Shown here: piece by piece, positions 7,804-16,302 of the stretch
How positions within the stretch are numbered: position 1 is the stretch's first letter
How the letters are laid out: every line of letters starts with the position of its first letter
From: Mesorhizobium sp.
GTDB taxonomy: Bacteria; Pseudomonadota; Alphaproteobacteria; Rhizobiales; Rhizobiaceae
Direction: 5' to 3'
Assembly (NCBI RefSeq): GCF_004963255.1
Contig: NZ_SUGA01000017.1
Span: 62,390-126,389, forward strand
Length of the DNA: 64,000 bases
The notes under the pieces: model-generated
What the model was told of the DNA's origin: nothing
What the model saw: only the letters and a program-made list of their open reading frames with translations
Database searches by the model: none
Program-made: the position numbers and the translations under genes

Positions 7804-9368
7804 TGAGCGATCTCACACATCTCACCATTTCCGAGGCCCGCGCCAAGCTGCGCGGCAAGGAGATCACCGCGGCCGAGATCACCGAGGCCTATCTCGCGGC
7901 GATCGATCGCGCCAATCCTGTGCTCAATGCCTATGTAGCTGTGACCGCCGACAAGGCGCGTGACATGGCAAGGAACTCGGATGCCAAGCTAGCCAAGGGC
8001 GAGGGCGGCGCGCTGGAAGGCATTCCGCTCGGCATCAAGGATTTGTTCGCGACGGAAGGCATCCACACCCAGGCCTGCAGCCATGTGCTGGACGGTTTTA
8101 GGCCGCGCTACGAGTCAACCGTAACGTCCAATCTGTGGGCCGACGGCGCCGTCATGCTCGGCAAGCTCAACATGGACGAGTTCGCCATGGGCTCGTCCAA
8201 CGAGACCTCCTATCACGGGCCGGTCATCAATCCGTGGCGGCGTTCGCGCCTCGACACGGTGGTGATGCCGACGACGCATCAGGGCGATGGCGGCTTCGTC
8301 TCCGCCGGCGGCACTAAGACCCAGCGCACGCTCGACAACGCCCAGTTGGTGCCGGGCGGCTCGTCGGGCGGCTCGGCGTCGTCCGTGGCCGCGTTTCTCT
8401 GCGCCGGCGCAACCGCGACCGATACCGGCGGCTCGATCCGCCAGCCCGCCGCCTTCACCGGTACGGTCGGCATCAAGCCGACCTATGGGCGCTGCTCGCG
8501 CTGGGGCATCGTTGCTTTCGCCTCGTCGCTCGACCAGGCCGGGCCGATCGCGCGCGACGTGCGCGACGCCGCGATTCTGCTGAAGTCCATGGCTTCCGTC
8601 GATCCAAAGGACACGACCTCGGTCGACCGCCCGGTGCCGGACTATGAAGCTGCGATCGGCAAGCCGATCAAGGGCATGAAGGTCGGCATTCCGAAGGAAT
8701 ACCGCGTCGATGGCATGCCGCAAGACATCGAGGCGCTCTGGCAGAAAGGCATTGCCTGGCTGAAGGATGCCGGCGCCGAGATCGTCGACATCTCGCTGCC
8801 GCACACCAAATATGCGTTGCCGGCTTATTACATCGTGGCGCCAGCCGAGGCTTCGTCGAACCTCGCCCGTTATGACGGCGTGCGCTACGGCCTGCGCGCG
8901 CCCGGCAAGGACATCATCGACATGTATGAGAAGACCCGCGCCGCCGGCTTCGGCCGCGAGGTCAAGCGGCGCATCATGATCGGCACCTATGTGCTGTCGG
9001 CCGGCTATTACGACGCCTACTATCTGCAGGCGCAGAAGGTGCGCACGCTGATCAAGCGCGACTTCGAGAATGTCTTCGCCACCGGCGTCGACGTCATCCT
9101 GACGCCTGCAACCCCGTCGGCCGCCTTCGGCATCGCCGACGAGGACATGGCCTCCGATCCGGTCAAGATGTACCTCAACGACATCTTCACCGTGACGGTG
9201 AACATGGCCGGCCTCCCCGGCATTTCCGTGCCGGCCGGTCTCGATGGCAAGGGTTTGCCGCTCGGCCTGCAGCTCATAGGCCGCCCGTTCGACGAGGAAA
9301 CGCTGTTCCAGACGGCGCATGTTATCGAGCAGGCGGCGGGCAAATTTCAGCCGGAAAAGTGGTGGTAG
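7803..9368 (+). CDS. gatA: Asp-tRNA(Asn)/Glu-tRNA(Gln) amidotransferase subunit A
   Basis: Amidase-signature subunit that releases ammonia from glutamine for the GatCAB transamidation. The Ser-cisSer-Lys triad is visible: K79 in IPLGIKDLFAT, S187 in PGGSSGGSA and S211 in DTGGSIRQP. At 521 residues it is longer than the usual 485-490. The excess is a stretch at about 148-181 (RSRLDTVVMPTTHQGDGGF and on) between NPW and LVPGGSSGG, which are close together in typical GatA. ATG at 7803 chosen over an upstream in-frame start inside the GNAT gene because it overlaps that gene's stop and gives the standard N-terminus. Confidence 0.95.
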   Translation: MSDLTHLTISEARAKLRGKEITAAEITEAYLAAIDRANPVLNAYVAVTADKARDMARNSDAKLAKGEGGALEGIPLGIKDLFATEGIHTQACSHVLDGFRPRYESTVTSNLWADGAVMLGKLNMDEFAMGSSNETSYHGPVINPWRRSRLDTVVMPTTHQGDGGFVSAGGTKTQRTLDNAQLVPGGSSGGSASSVAAFLCAGATATDTGGSIRQPAAFTGTVGIKPTYGRCSRWGIVAFASSLDQAGPIARDVRDAAILLKSMASVDPKDTTSVDRPVPDYEAAIGKPIKGMKVGIPKEYRVDGMPQDIEALWQKGIAWLKDAGAEIVDISLPHTKYALPAYYIVAPAEASSNLARYDGVRYGLRAPGKDIIDMYEKTRAAGFGREVKRRIMIGTYVLSAGYYDAYYLQAQKVRTLIKRDFENVFATGVDVILTPATPSAAFGIADEDMASDPVKMYLNDIFTVTVNMAGLPGISVPAGLDGKGLPLGLQLIGRPFDEETLFQTAHVIEQAAGKFQPEKWW

Positions 9369-9398
9369 GCTCATACCTCATCTCACAGAGGGTGAGGG

Positions 9399-10196
9399 AT
9401 GTTCTACTATCTGTCGAAAATCTTCTGGTTCTTCGGCCAGCCGATCAATCTGGCGATCTTCCTGCTGCTTGCCGGACTGTCGGCGGCGCTGTTCGGACGT
9501 CGCTGGCTGGCAACGACGGGCAGCGTGCTCGGCATCGCTATCCTGGTTCTTTCGGCCTGGACGTCGGTCGGTGCGATGATGCTCAACCCGCTGGAAGAGC
9601 GCTTTCCGAAGCCGCCATTGCCCGAGAAGGTCGATGGCATCGTCGTGCTTGGCGGCGGCTTCGAGGGCGCCATCAATCTCGCGCGCGGCGGTTATGAGCT
9701 GAACAGCGGCGGCGACCGCATGGTGGAGACGGCGATCCTCGCCAGGCGCTTTCCGCAGGCGAAGATCGTGGTGTCCGGCGGCAATGGCTCGCTTTTCCTC
9801 GACGGTGAGGGCGATGCCGACACGGCGCCGCGCCTGCTTGGCGCGCTCGGGGTTTCTGCCGATCGCCTGATCCTCGAGGACAAATCGCGCAACACCTATG
9901 AGAATGCGGTCTTCTCGCGAAAACTGGTCGAGCCGAAGCTTGGCGAGACGTGGCTGCTGGTCACATCGGCCTTCCACATGCCGCGCGCCAAGGCGCTGTT
10001 CGACAAGGCGGGCTTTGCGACCATTCCGTGGCCCGTCGACTATCGCACCTCGGGCAAGGAAGGCGTTGGCTTCTACCGCGACAATCCGATGGACTCCATA
10101 CAGGCGACCACCGTCGCAGTCCGCGAATGGATCGGGCTTTTCGCCTACCGGCTGTCCGGCAGGATCGATCAGCTCTTTCCCGGACCGGGCGGCTGA
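9399..10196 (+). CDS. YdcF/ElyC family (DUF218) membrane protein
   Basis: A 265-residue protein with two N-terminal membrane helices (about 15-32 and 38-58) followed by a periplasmic DUF218 domain: VDGIVVLGGGFEGAI, KIVVSGGNGSLF, LILEDKSRNTYENAVFSRKL, and WLLVTSAFHMPRAKALFDKAGF. Relatives such as ElyC/SanA affect cell-envelope integrity and undecaprenyl-linked glycan supply, though the biochemical activity is undefined. It follows gatA by 30 bp with GGTGAGGG as ribosome-binding site; its last 28 bp overlap the convergent DUF599 gene. Confidence 0.88.
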   Translation: MFYYLSKIFWFFGQPINLAIFLLLAGLSAALFGRRWLATTGSVLGIAILVLSAWTSVGAMMLNPLEERFPKPPLPEKVDGIVVLGGGFEGAINLARGGYELNSGGDRMVETAILARRFPQAKIVVSGGNGSLFLDGEGDADTAPRLLGALGVSADRLILEDKSRNTYENAVFSRKLVEPKLGETWLLVTSAFHMPRAKALFDKAGFATIPWPVDYRTSGKEGVGFYRDNPMDSIQATTVAVREWIGLFAYRLSGRIDQLFPGPGG

Positions 10197-10888
10197 CCGA
10201 GCACTGCCTGCCGCGCCGCCGAGAAGAACTGGCGGCGCACCAGCACCGCCAGAAGCACCAGCGTCGACATCACGAAGACCACCGGGTCGACGAACCAGCC
10301 GAGATAGCCGATCGAGAAGAAGACGGCGCGCAGCCCGGCGTTGAAGTGCTTGCCGGCGAGCACGTTCATGCGCGTCGCCCGCCACACCGCGGTTTCGCTG
10401 ACCGGATTGCGTGAGGCCGGGCCATGCGGGGTCGGCACCGCGCCGATCAGGATCGAGCAATAGTTGAACAGCCGGTAGGCCCAGCCGAATTTGAAGAAGG
10501 CAAAGGCGAGAATGAGCACCAGGCCGAACACCTTGGTCTGGAAAGCTTCACGTGACGCAGCCGCGCCGAAGGGCAGGTCGGCCAGAACCTCAAGCACGCG
10601 GTCGGAGGCGCCGAGCAAAGCAAAGCAGCCGCCGAGCGCGATCAGGGAAGACGAGGCAAAGAAGGCGGTGCCTTGCTGCAGGCCGCCCATGATAGCGGTA
10701 TCGACAATGCGTATCTCGCGCTCGGCCATATTGCGCATCCAGGCCTCGCGCTGGGCATTCATGGCGGTCGTCAGCGAGACGCGGCTGATCAGCTTGCCGT
10801 CGGAGGCGAGCGTGTGCAGCACCCAGACGACCAGGAAGAAGGTCAAAGCCGCCAGATCTGCCATTGAGAGATGGAGTGAGTCGCCCAT
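10169..10888 (-). CDS. DUF599 family membrane protein
   Basis: A 239-residue membrane protein of DUF599, function unknown. It begins MGDSLHLSMADLAALTFFLVVWVLH and contains VSLTTAMNAQREAWMRNMAERE, TAIMGGLQQGTAFFASSSLIALGGCFALL, a helix around LVLILAFAFFKFGWAYRLFNY, RNPVSETAVWRATRMNVLAGKHFNAGLRAVFF and a last helix in VVFVMSTLVLLAVLVRRQFF. ATG at 10888 is preferred; the open frame extends about 110 codons upstream but that part has no family or membrane character. Convergent with the YdcF-like gene (28 bp overlap). Confidence 0.87.
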   Translation of the reverse strand: MGDSLHLSMADLAALTFFLVVWVLHTLASDGKLISRVSLTTAMNAQREAWMRNMAEREIRIVDTAIMGGLQQGTAFFASSSLIALGGCFALLGASDRVLEVLADLPFGAAASREAFQTKVFGLVLILAFAFFKFGWAYRLFNYCSILIGAVPTPHGPASRNPVSETAVWRATRMNVLAGKHFNAGLRAVFFSIGYLGWFVDPVVFVMSTLVLLAVLVRRQFFSAARQAVLGQPPGPGKS

Positions 10889-11066
10889 GCGTTCTTGTAA
10901 CACAGGCGACGCCGGCGCTTCGACGGGCAGCAGGTGCCGGCAAGGTGATGTCGCTGGCGGAGCAAACAAGGTCGGCAGCCGCCGCGCCGCGACTTGCAAA
11001 ACAGCGGAAACATCCAGGGAATTCCTATATGTAAGTTTCTGACCGGCGCTCAGGAGACAACGGCCC

Positions 11067-12470
11067 GTGTTCCTTTCGGTTTTCGACCTGTTCAAGATCG
11101 GCATCGGCCCTTCGAGCTCGCACACGATGGGGCCGATGACGGCTGCGCGCCGCTTCCTCGACGAGATCCTGGCCGGCGACTGGCCGCGGCCGGCAGGCGT
11201 CAAAGTCGATCGCATCGGCGCCAGCCTCCATGGCTCGCTCGCCTATACCGGCATCGGCCACGGCTCGGACCGCGCCGTCATCCTCGGCCTGGCCGGCCAG
11301 ACGCCGCAGACGGTCGATCCGGACGAGGCCGACGGCATCGTCGCCCGCATCGGCGCGGAAAAACGGATTTCGCCGCTGGGGCATCCGATATACCGTTTCG
11401 ATCCCGCCAAGGACCTCGTGCTCGACCGCAAGACGCCGCTGACCGGCCACGCCAACGGCATGGCCTTCTATGCCTATGACGTGTCCGACCGGCTGCTGCT
11501 CAAGCGCATCTACTATTCGATCGGCGGCGGTTTCGTCGTTTCCGAGGAAGAATTGCAGCGCATGAAAGCCAAGGGTTCGGTGACGACCGAGGGCAGACGA
11601 GTGCCGTATCCCTTCAAGAATGCCGTCGAGATGCTGGCGATGGCGGCAAAGAGCGGGCTTTCGATCGCCGAGATGAAACGCGCCAACGAGGAAAAGCACA
11701 TGTCGCGCGAGGAGCTCGATGCGGGCCTCGACGCGATCTGGGGCGCGATGAAAGGCTGCATCGACCGCGGCCTGTCGCAGGACGGCATCATGCCCGGCGG
11801 ACTGAAGGTGCGCCGCCGTGCGCGGCAATTGCACGACAAATTACAGGAACAGTGGCAGCAGAACCGGCCCAATCCTTTGCTGGCCAATGACTGGCTGTCG
11901 ATCTACGCCATGGCGGTCAATGAGGAGAACGCCGCCGGCGGGCGCGTCGTGACGGCGCCGACCAATGGCGCGGCCGGCACGCTGCCGGCGGTGCTGCGCT
12001 ATTGGCTGCATTTCCATCCCGAGGCGGACCAGCCGAGCATCCGCGATTTCCTGCTGACGGCCGCCGCCGTCGGCGGCATCATCAAGTCCAACGCCTCGAT
12101 CTCGGGCGCCGAAGTCGGTTGCCAGGGCGAGGTGGGCTCTGCCTCGGCCATGGCCGCCGCCGGTCTTTGCGCCGTCATGGGGGGTAGCCCTGAGCAGGTG
12201 GAGAACGCCGCTGAGATCGCGCTCGAGCATCATCTCGGCATGACCTGCGATCCGGTCGGCGGTCTGGTGCAGGTGCCCTGCATCGAGCGCAATGCGCTCG
12301 GCGCGGTGAAGGCAGTCACCGCCGCCTCCTTGGCCATCAAGGGCGACGGGACGCATTTCGTGCCGCTCGACGCCGCGATCGAGACCATGCGCCAGACCGG
12401 CCTCGACATGAACGAGAAGTACAAGGAAACCAGCCTCGGCGGTCTGGCGGTGAACGTGGTGGAGTGCTGA
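11067..12470 (+). CDS. sdaA: L-serine ammonia-lyase (serine dehydratase), Fe-S type
   Basis: Deaminates L-serine to pyruvate and ammonia. The 467-residue single-chain protein begins with the beta domain (SVFDLFKIGIGPSSSHTMGPMTAA) and ends with the alpha domain containing three cysteines expected to bind the 4Fe-4S cluster: GAEVGCQGEVGSASAMA, GMTCDPVGGLVQVPC. PTNGAAGTLPAVLRY and the terminal SLGGLAVNV are also present. GTG at 11067 directly behind an AGGAGA ribosome-binding site; a CTATAT hexamer at 11025-11030 could be a -10 box. Monocistronic, divergent from the DUF599 gene. Confidence 0.95.
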   Translation: MFLSVFDLFKIGIGPSSSHTMGPMTAARRFLDEILAGDWPRPAGVKVDRIGASLHGSLAYTGIGHGSDRAVILGLAGQTPQTVDPDEADGIVARIGAEKRISPLGHPIYRFDPAKDLVLDRKTPLTGHANGMAFYAYDVSDRLLLKRIYYSIGGGFVVSEEELQRMKAKGSVTTEGRRVPYPFKNAVEMLAMAAKSGLSIAEMKRANEEKHMSREELDAGLDAIWGAMKGCIDRGLSQDGIMPGGLKVRRRARQLHDKLQEQWQQNRPNPLLANDWLSIYAMAVNEENAAGGRVVTAPTNGAAGTLPAVLRYWLHFHPEADQPSIRDFLLTAAAVGGIIKSNASISGAEVGCQGEVGSASAMAAAGLCAVMGGSPEQVENAAEIALEHHLGMTCDPVGGLVQVPCIERNALGAVKAVTAASLAIKGDGTHFVPLDAAIETMRQTGLDMNEKYKETSLGGLAVNVVEC

Positions 12471-12495
12471 GTCCAATGGAGGCGTTGGCGAAACG

Positions 12496-12711
12496 ATGAA
12501 GCACTCAATCGAAATCGATGGTCATAAGGCGCTAGTGGTCTTCGATCCGAAAATTGGAATGCTGAGGGGCGAGTTTCTCGGACTTGTTGGCGGCGCTGAT
12601 TTCTATGCTCAGAACCTCGAGCAGCTCTGCGTGGAAGGGGCGAGATCTTTGGCTATCTTCCACCAAATTTGCAGGGAGAAGGGCATCAAGACGGCGGCGC
12701 GAGACCATTGA
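12496..12711 (+). CDS. Short HicB-like protein (orphan or truncated)
   Basis: A 71-residue ORF whose sequence (ALVVFDPKIGMLRGEFLGL, then DFYAQNLEQLCVEGARS, FHQICREKGIKT) follows the pattern of the HicB-family RNase H-like fold of antitoxins. Full-length members carry a further ribbon-helix-helix or HTH tail; here translation stops straight after the fold and I see no such tail in the other frames downstream. No HicA toxin is adjacent. It is either a standalone small protein or an antitoxin remnant. Base composition is lower in GC than its neighbours. Confidence 0.55.
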   Translation: MKHSIEIDGHKALVVFDPKIGMLRGEFLGLVGGADFYAQNLEQLCVEGARSLAIFHQICREKGIKTAARDH

Positions 12712-12784
12712 GCCGGCAACCTCTCGCCTGTGCAAAACTTCTCGGGGCGTTGAACGCTCATCATGCCGTCGCTAGATTGCGACC

Positions 12785-13219
12785 ATGCTCAATCTCCTAA
12801 AACTGTGCGTCGGCTGCGACAGCGTCGAGGACCTCGAAGAGTGGATCGCCTTCCGCCTCGACGAGCGGCGCCGCGCCGGCGAACCAGCCGAGCACTGGCA
12901 CACCACCCGCATGGTACCGACGCGCGGCAGCGAGATCACGGACGGCGGCTCGCTCTATTGGGTGATCAAGGGCAGCGTCCAGTGCCGGCAGCTGATCACC
13001 GAGATCAGGCCCTTCACCGACGCTGAAGGTATCGGCCGCTGTCATCTGGTGCTCGATCCCGAGGTCGTGCGCACCGACTGGCAGCCGCGGCGCGCCTTCC
13101 AGGGCTGGCGTTACCTCAAGCCCGCCGATGTGCCGGCCGATCTCGGCAAGGGCAGGGCGGCACTCGCCGAGATGCCGCCGAAGCTGAGGCTCGAACTCGC
13201 CGAACTCGGCCTGCTCTAA
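12785..13219 (+). CDS. DUF1489 family protein
   Basis: A 144-residue conserved alphaproteobacterial protein of unknown function. It begins MLNLLKLCVGCDSVEDLEEWI and contains TTRMVPTRGSEITDGGSLYWVIKG, the region QLITEIRPF, CHLVLDPEVVRTDWQPRRAFQGWRYL, and PADVPADLG. Cytoplasmic, with no membrane segment. Single gene between the HicB-like ORF and the J-domain-like gene; the ATG at 12785 matches the family start. Confidence 0.85.
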   Translation: MLNLLKLCVGCDSVEDLEEWIAFRLDERRRAGEPAEHWHTTRMVPTRGSEITDGGSLYWVIKGSVQCRQLITEIRPFTDAEGIGRCHLVLDPEVVRTDWQPRRAFQGWRYLKPADVPADLGKGRAALAEMPPKLRLELAELGLL

Positions 13220-13319
13220 GCGCTGGCCCTTCGGCTCGCCCAGCGTGGGGCTTGCAAGCGCCGGACCTAGGTCCCATCCTATTTCCCATGCTCAGTCATC
13301 CGTATGGCGGCGCAAACCG

Positions 13320-14018
13320 ATGGGTGTGATCCTCGCATTGGCGGCAATCCTTGTGGTGCTTTTTGGCGCCGCGTTGCTCTTTGTGCGTGCTGATGCGGCG
13401 AGGATGGCCGACGGTCTGCGATCGCTCGGGCCGGCTTTGCTGGGGCTGGTCGGCGCGCCAATGCTGGTCTTCGGCCGCAGCCTCATCGGCGGACTGCTTC
13501 TGCTCGCGGCGCTCGCCTGGGTCGGCTGGATTCGCACGAGACGGCCTCCGGCGCGGGCCGCCGCTTCCAAGCATTCGACGGTGCGCACCGCCGCGCTCGA
13601 AATGGACCTCGACCATGACAGCGGCAGGCTCGAGGGACTTGTTCTGGCCGGGCGCTATGAAGGCAAGATGCTTGGCGCGATGGGGCTGACGGATCTGCGC
13701 CAGCTTTATGGCGAGCTCAGCCCCGATCCAGAGAGTCGTCAGCTCCTAGAGACGTATCTTGACGGCCGTTTTCCCGTCTGGCGCAAGGACGCGCAGCCGC
13801 ACGGTGGCGAAGGGCTGAGTGTTGCGCCAGGTGCGGGCGCCATGACTAAGGAGGAGGCCTACAAGGTCCTTGGTCTTGAAGCGGGGGCCGCCGCGGCGGA
13901 TATCCGCAAGGCGCACCGCCGCCTGATGCAGCGCCTGAATGCCGATGTCGGCGGCACGTCTGTCCTGGCGGCGCGGATCAATGAAGCCAAGGACGTCCTG
14001 CTCTCCAATCACGATTAG
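13320..14018 (+). CDS. Membrane-anchored J-domain-like protein with altered HPD motif
   Basis: A 232-residue protein with two N-terminal hydrophobic segments (about 2-22 and 36-70), a central soluble region, and a C-terminal DnaJ-type region: MTKEEAYKVLGLEAGAAAADI, KAHRRLMQRLNADVGGTSVLAARINEAKDVLL. This layout matches the DnaJ-like membrane proteins of alphaproteobacteria, whose motif is usually RLHPDxGG; here HPD has become N207-A208-D209. Since HPD is needed to stimulate Hsp70 ATPase, canonical co-chaperone activity is doubtful. ATG at 13320 was chosen because it starts the first membrane helix; a GTG at 13245 would add 25 residues. Confidence 0.8.
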   Translation: MGVILALAAILVVLFGAALLFVRADAARMADGLRSLGPALLGLVGAPMLVFGRSLIGGLLLLAALAWVGWIRTRRPPARAAASKHSTVRTAALEMDLDHDSGRLEGLVLAGRYEGKMLGAMGLTDLRQLYGELSPDPESRQLLETYLDGRFPVWRKDAQPHGGEGLSVAPGAGAMTKEEAYKVLGLEAGAAAADIRKAHRRLMQRLNADVGGTSVLAARINEAKDVLLSNHD

Positions 14019-14060
14019 TCTCCTTCGACGCCGGTACCTTCCGGGAGATTGAACAGCCGC

Positions 14061-15485
14061 CTATTGCTCGACGGCGTAGCACGAGATTTTCTTGCGCTTC
14101 AGGGCATCGCAGGCCTTCCAGGCGGCATTCTTCGAGTCGAAGCCGCCAAAGCGGGCGCGGTAATAGGTGACGCCGTCCTTGTCGAAGGCGACGGTGAAGC
14201 CGGAAGCATCTGCGAGGACCTTCGGCGCCTGCTTGACGGTCTGATCGAGAAGGCTCTGAGCTCCGGATTTGGTGGGCGAGGAAGCAACCTGAACCACCCA
14301 GCCGGACGGCACCGACGAGGTCTTCACCGGATCGATCGCCGGCGCGGCGGGTGTCGGTTCGGCATAGGCCGTGACCGCTTGCGATGTGGTCTCCTGCGGC
14401 GTGGCAGCCGGCGCCATGGCGGCCACCGCAACCGTCTTAACCTTCCTGACCTGGATCACGGGCTTCGTCTCTTCGGCGACCTGTTGGGTGTCGTCCTGGA
14501 CGTCATCGGCCGAGGCAACGACAGTGTCGTCCGTCGCCGGCTTTTCGTCCGGAGTCGGTGCGTCATGCTTGGGCAAAAAGACCTTGGCCAGCGTCTTGAT
14601 CGGGTTGTCGTTGCCCTTGGCGATGAGATCGCCGCCGCCGCGCGTCGAGGCGCGCGGCAGATAGGTGGTGATCAGCGCGGCCATCTGGTTGTCGCGGCTG
14701 CGTCCGGAAGCGCCGCCCATCACCACCGCGACGAGGCGGCGGTCGCCGTCTGCGACGGAGGATACGAGATTGTAGCCCGAGGCGCGGGTGTAGCCGGTCT
14801 TGATGCCGTCGACGCCCTTGATGCGGCCGAGCAGACGGTTGTGGCCGTTGATGCGCTGGCGGCCATACAGGAACGAGCGTTGCGAGAAATAGCCGTAATA
14901 TTGCGGGAAGTGCTCGCGCAGCGCGATGCCAAGCATGGCCATGTCGTGCGCGGTGGTGAACTGGCCGGGGTCGGGCAGACCGTTGGCGTTGCGGAAGACG
15001 GTGCCGTTCATGCCGAGCTGGCGCGCCTTGGCGGTCATCATGCGGGCGAAATTGTCTTCGCTGCCGCCGAGCATCTCGCCAAGCGCGGTTGCCGAGTCAT
15101 TGGCCGATTTCGTCACGATCGAGAGAATAGCGGTCTCGACCGGAACCGAGCCGCCGGCGCGCACGCCAAGCTTGGTAGGCGCCTCAGCGGAGGCATGCGC
15201 GGAAAATGGAACAGGCGTGTTCTTGCTGATCCGGCCCTTCGCCAATGCCTCGAAGGTGAGGTAAAGCGTCATCATCTTGGTGAGTGAAGCCGGATAGCGC
15301 CGGCCATTGGCGTCGGCCGAATAGAGCACCTTGCCGGTCTTGGCATCCACGACAATGGCCGCGGACTTTGCGGCAAGGGCCGACGCGACATCGGCGGCGA
15401 CGATCGTCATCGCCAGCGCGGCGACCATGACTGCCTTGAAGGAGAATGAGGATTTGGAGACCAGCCCCGACAACGCCTGACGCAC
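14061..15485 (-). CDS. D-alanyl-D-alanine carboxypeptidase (class C-type PBP) with SPOR domain
   Basis: Periplasmic penicillin-binding protein that trims the terminal D-Ala of peptidoglycan pentapeptides. 474 residues: signal peptide to about residue 39, then an S11 peptidase domain with SLTK (S67, K70), SAN (127-129) and KTGYT. A long Pro/Thr/Ala-rich linker leads to a C-terminal SPOR domain (GWVVQVASSPTKSGAQSLL to about 470), which should bring the enzyme to septal glycan lacking stem peptides. GTG start at 15485; no close neighbour on this strand. Confidence 0.92.
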   Translation of the reverse strand: MRQALSGLVSKSSFSFKAVMVAALAMTIVAADVASALAAKSAAIVVDAKTGKVLYSADANGRRYPASLTKMMTLYLTFEALAKGRISKNTPVPFSAHASAEAPTKLGVRAGGSVPVETAILSIVTKSANDSATALGEMLGGSEDNFARMMTAKARQLGMNGTVFRNANGLPDPGQFTTAHDMAMLGIALREHFPQYYGYFSQRSFLYGRQRINGHNRLLGRIKGVDGIKTGYTRASGYNLVSSVADGDRRLVAVVMGGASGRSRDNQMAALITTYLPRASTRGGGDLIAKGNDNPIKTLAKVFLPKHDAPTPDEKPATDDTVVASADDVQDDTQQVAEETKPVIQVRKVKTVAVAAMAPAATPQETTSQAVTAYAEPTPAAPAIDPVKTSSVPSGWVVQVASSPTKSGAQSLLDQTVKQAPKVLADASGFTVAFDKDGVTYYRARFGGFDSKNAAWKACDALKRKKISCYAVEQ

Positions 15486-15569
15486 CGTTACTTACCCTGA
15501 AATTTTCGTTGCCCCGGAGGCGGCTACGGGAATGCCTGCCTCACTTCCGGCCAAGCTATCGCGGTCAGC

Positions 15570-15592
15570 GTTACCAATCCGTTTATGGTAAC
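15570..15592. repeat. Inverted repeat GTTACCA-N9-TGGTAAC
   Basis: Perfect 7-bp arms (15570-15576 and 15586-15592) around a 9-bp spacer, in the 288-bp divergent region between the carboxypeptidase and phasin genes. Operator-like, nearer the carboxypeptidase start (15485). No regulator can be named. Confidence 0.4.
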
Positions 15593-15684
15593 CGCCGCGT
15601 TCACCATTTTTCGGCAAATCGAGCTTCTCTTTAATCGAATTTTACCGGCCGGCGGCGCTGGAGCCCCTGCGCAACAAGGGATTC

Positions 15685-15728
15685 TTGACTTTTGTGCGTT
15701 GCACAATATATTAAGGTGCATTGCACAA
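15685..15728 (+). promoter_or_regulatory. Phasin promoter with two palindromic operator copies
   Basis: TTGACT (15685-15690) and TATATT (15707-15712) form a promoter with a 16-bp spacer. The spacer is filled by the perfect palindrome TTGTGC-GTT-GCACAA (15692-15706). A second copy, GTGC-ATT-GCAC-AA (15716-15728), starts 22 bp after the equivalent base of the first, covering the transcription start on the same face of the helix. Such placement fits repression. PhaR, which controls phasin genes in related bacteria, is the natural candidate, by inference. Confidence 0.7.
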
Positions 15729-15773
15729 GGGCGCCCGGGGCAAAAAGGGCGTTTCAACCAAGGGAAGTATGAA

Positions 15774-16103
15774 ATGACCCAGACCTATGAGGACTTCACG
15801 AAATACGGCAAGGAGTTTGCCGACACCGGGCTGAAGAGCTTTGCCTCGCTCACCAAGGGCGCGCAGGCGATCGCCACCGAAGCCGGCGAATACACCAAGA
15901 AGAGCTTCGAGGCCGGCAGCGCCGCCTTCGAGAAGCTGTTCGCGGCCAAGTCGATCGAGAAGGCCATCGAGATCCAGACCGATTACGCCAAGCAGAGCTA
16001 TGAGAGCTTCGTGGCCGAGGCCAGCAAGATCGGCAATCTCTATGCCGAGCTCGCCAAGGAGGCTTACAAGCCGTTCGAATCGGTGGTTGCCAAGGCGAAG
16101 TAA
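15774..16103 (+). CDS. phaP: Phasin (polyhydroxyalkanoate granule-associated protein)
   Basis: A 109-residue amphipathic helical protein that coats polyhydroxybutyrate granules. It starts MTQTYEDFTKYGKEFADTGL and has the phasin_2-type pattern of Lys/Glu-rich helices broken by aromatic residues, with FEKLFAAKSIEKAIEIQTDY and AKQSYESFVAEASKIGNLYAELAKEAYKPFE. The ATG at 15774 follows AGGGAAG; an in-frame longer reading is untranslated leader containing the promoter and operators. Monocistronic, ended by a hairpin terminator at 16150. Confidence 0.9.
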   Translation: MTQTYEDFTKYGKEFADTGLKSFASLTKGAQAIATEAGEYTKKSFEAGSAAFEKLFAAKSIEKAIEIQTDYAKQSYESFVAEASKIGNLYAELAKEAYKPFESVVAKAK

Positions 16104-16149
16104 TTTCGCCGGATCATATCCGATACGCCCAGCCGGCCTGTGAAAAGGA

Positions 16150-16179
16150 CCCGGTCGCGGTAGCGCGGCCGGGTTTTTT
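16150..16179 (+). terminator. Rho-independent terminator of phaP
   Basis: 10-bp GC-rich stem CCCGGTCGCG/CGCGGCCGGG with a GTAG loop and one G-T pair, followed by six T residues. Confidence 0.88.
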
Positions 16180-16302
16180 CGTGGCCGATCGCAACCCGAT
16201 GCACATTGCCGCATTCACGATTGAGAAATTCGCTGAGGTTTGCCCACCTAGCCATATTGTCAGCTAAACAGAAGGGCTTAAAATCGTCCATCGAGAACCT
16301 AC

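Noticed and set aside
9373..9398. Hairpin over the ribosome-binding site of the YdcF-like gene
   Set aside because: Only short, imperfect pairing (CCTCA/TGAGG); probably chance.
10889..11215. N-terminal extension of the DUF599 protein by about 109 residues
   Set aside because: No membrane or family character; it runs over the sdaA promoter and start.
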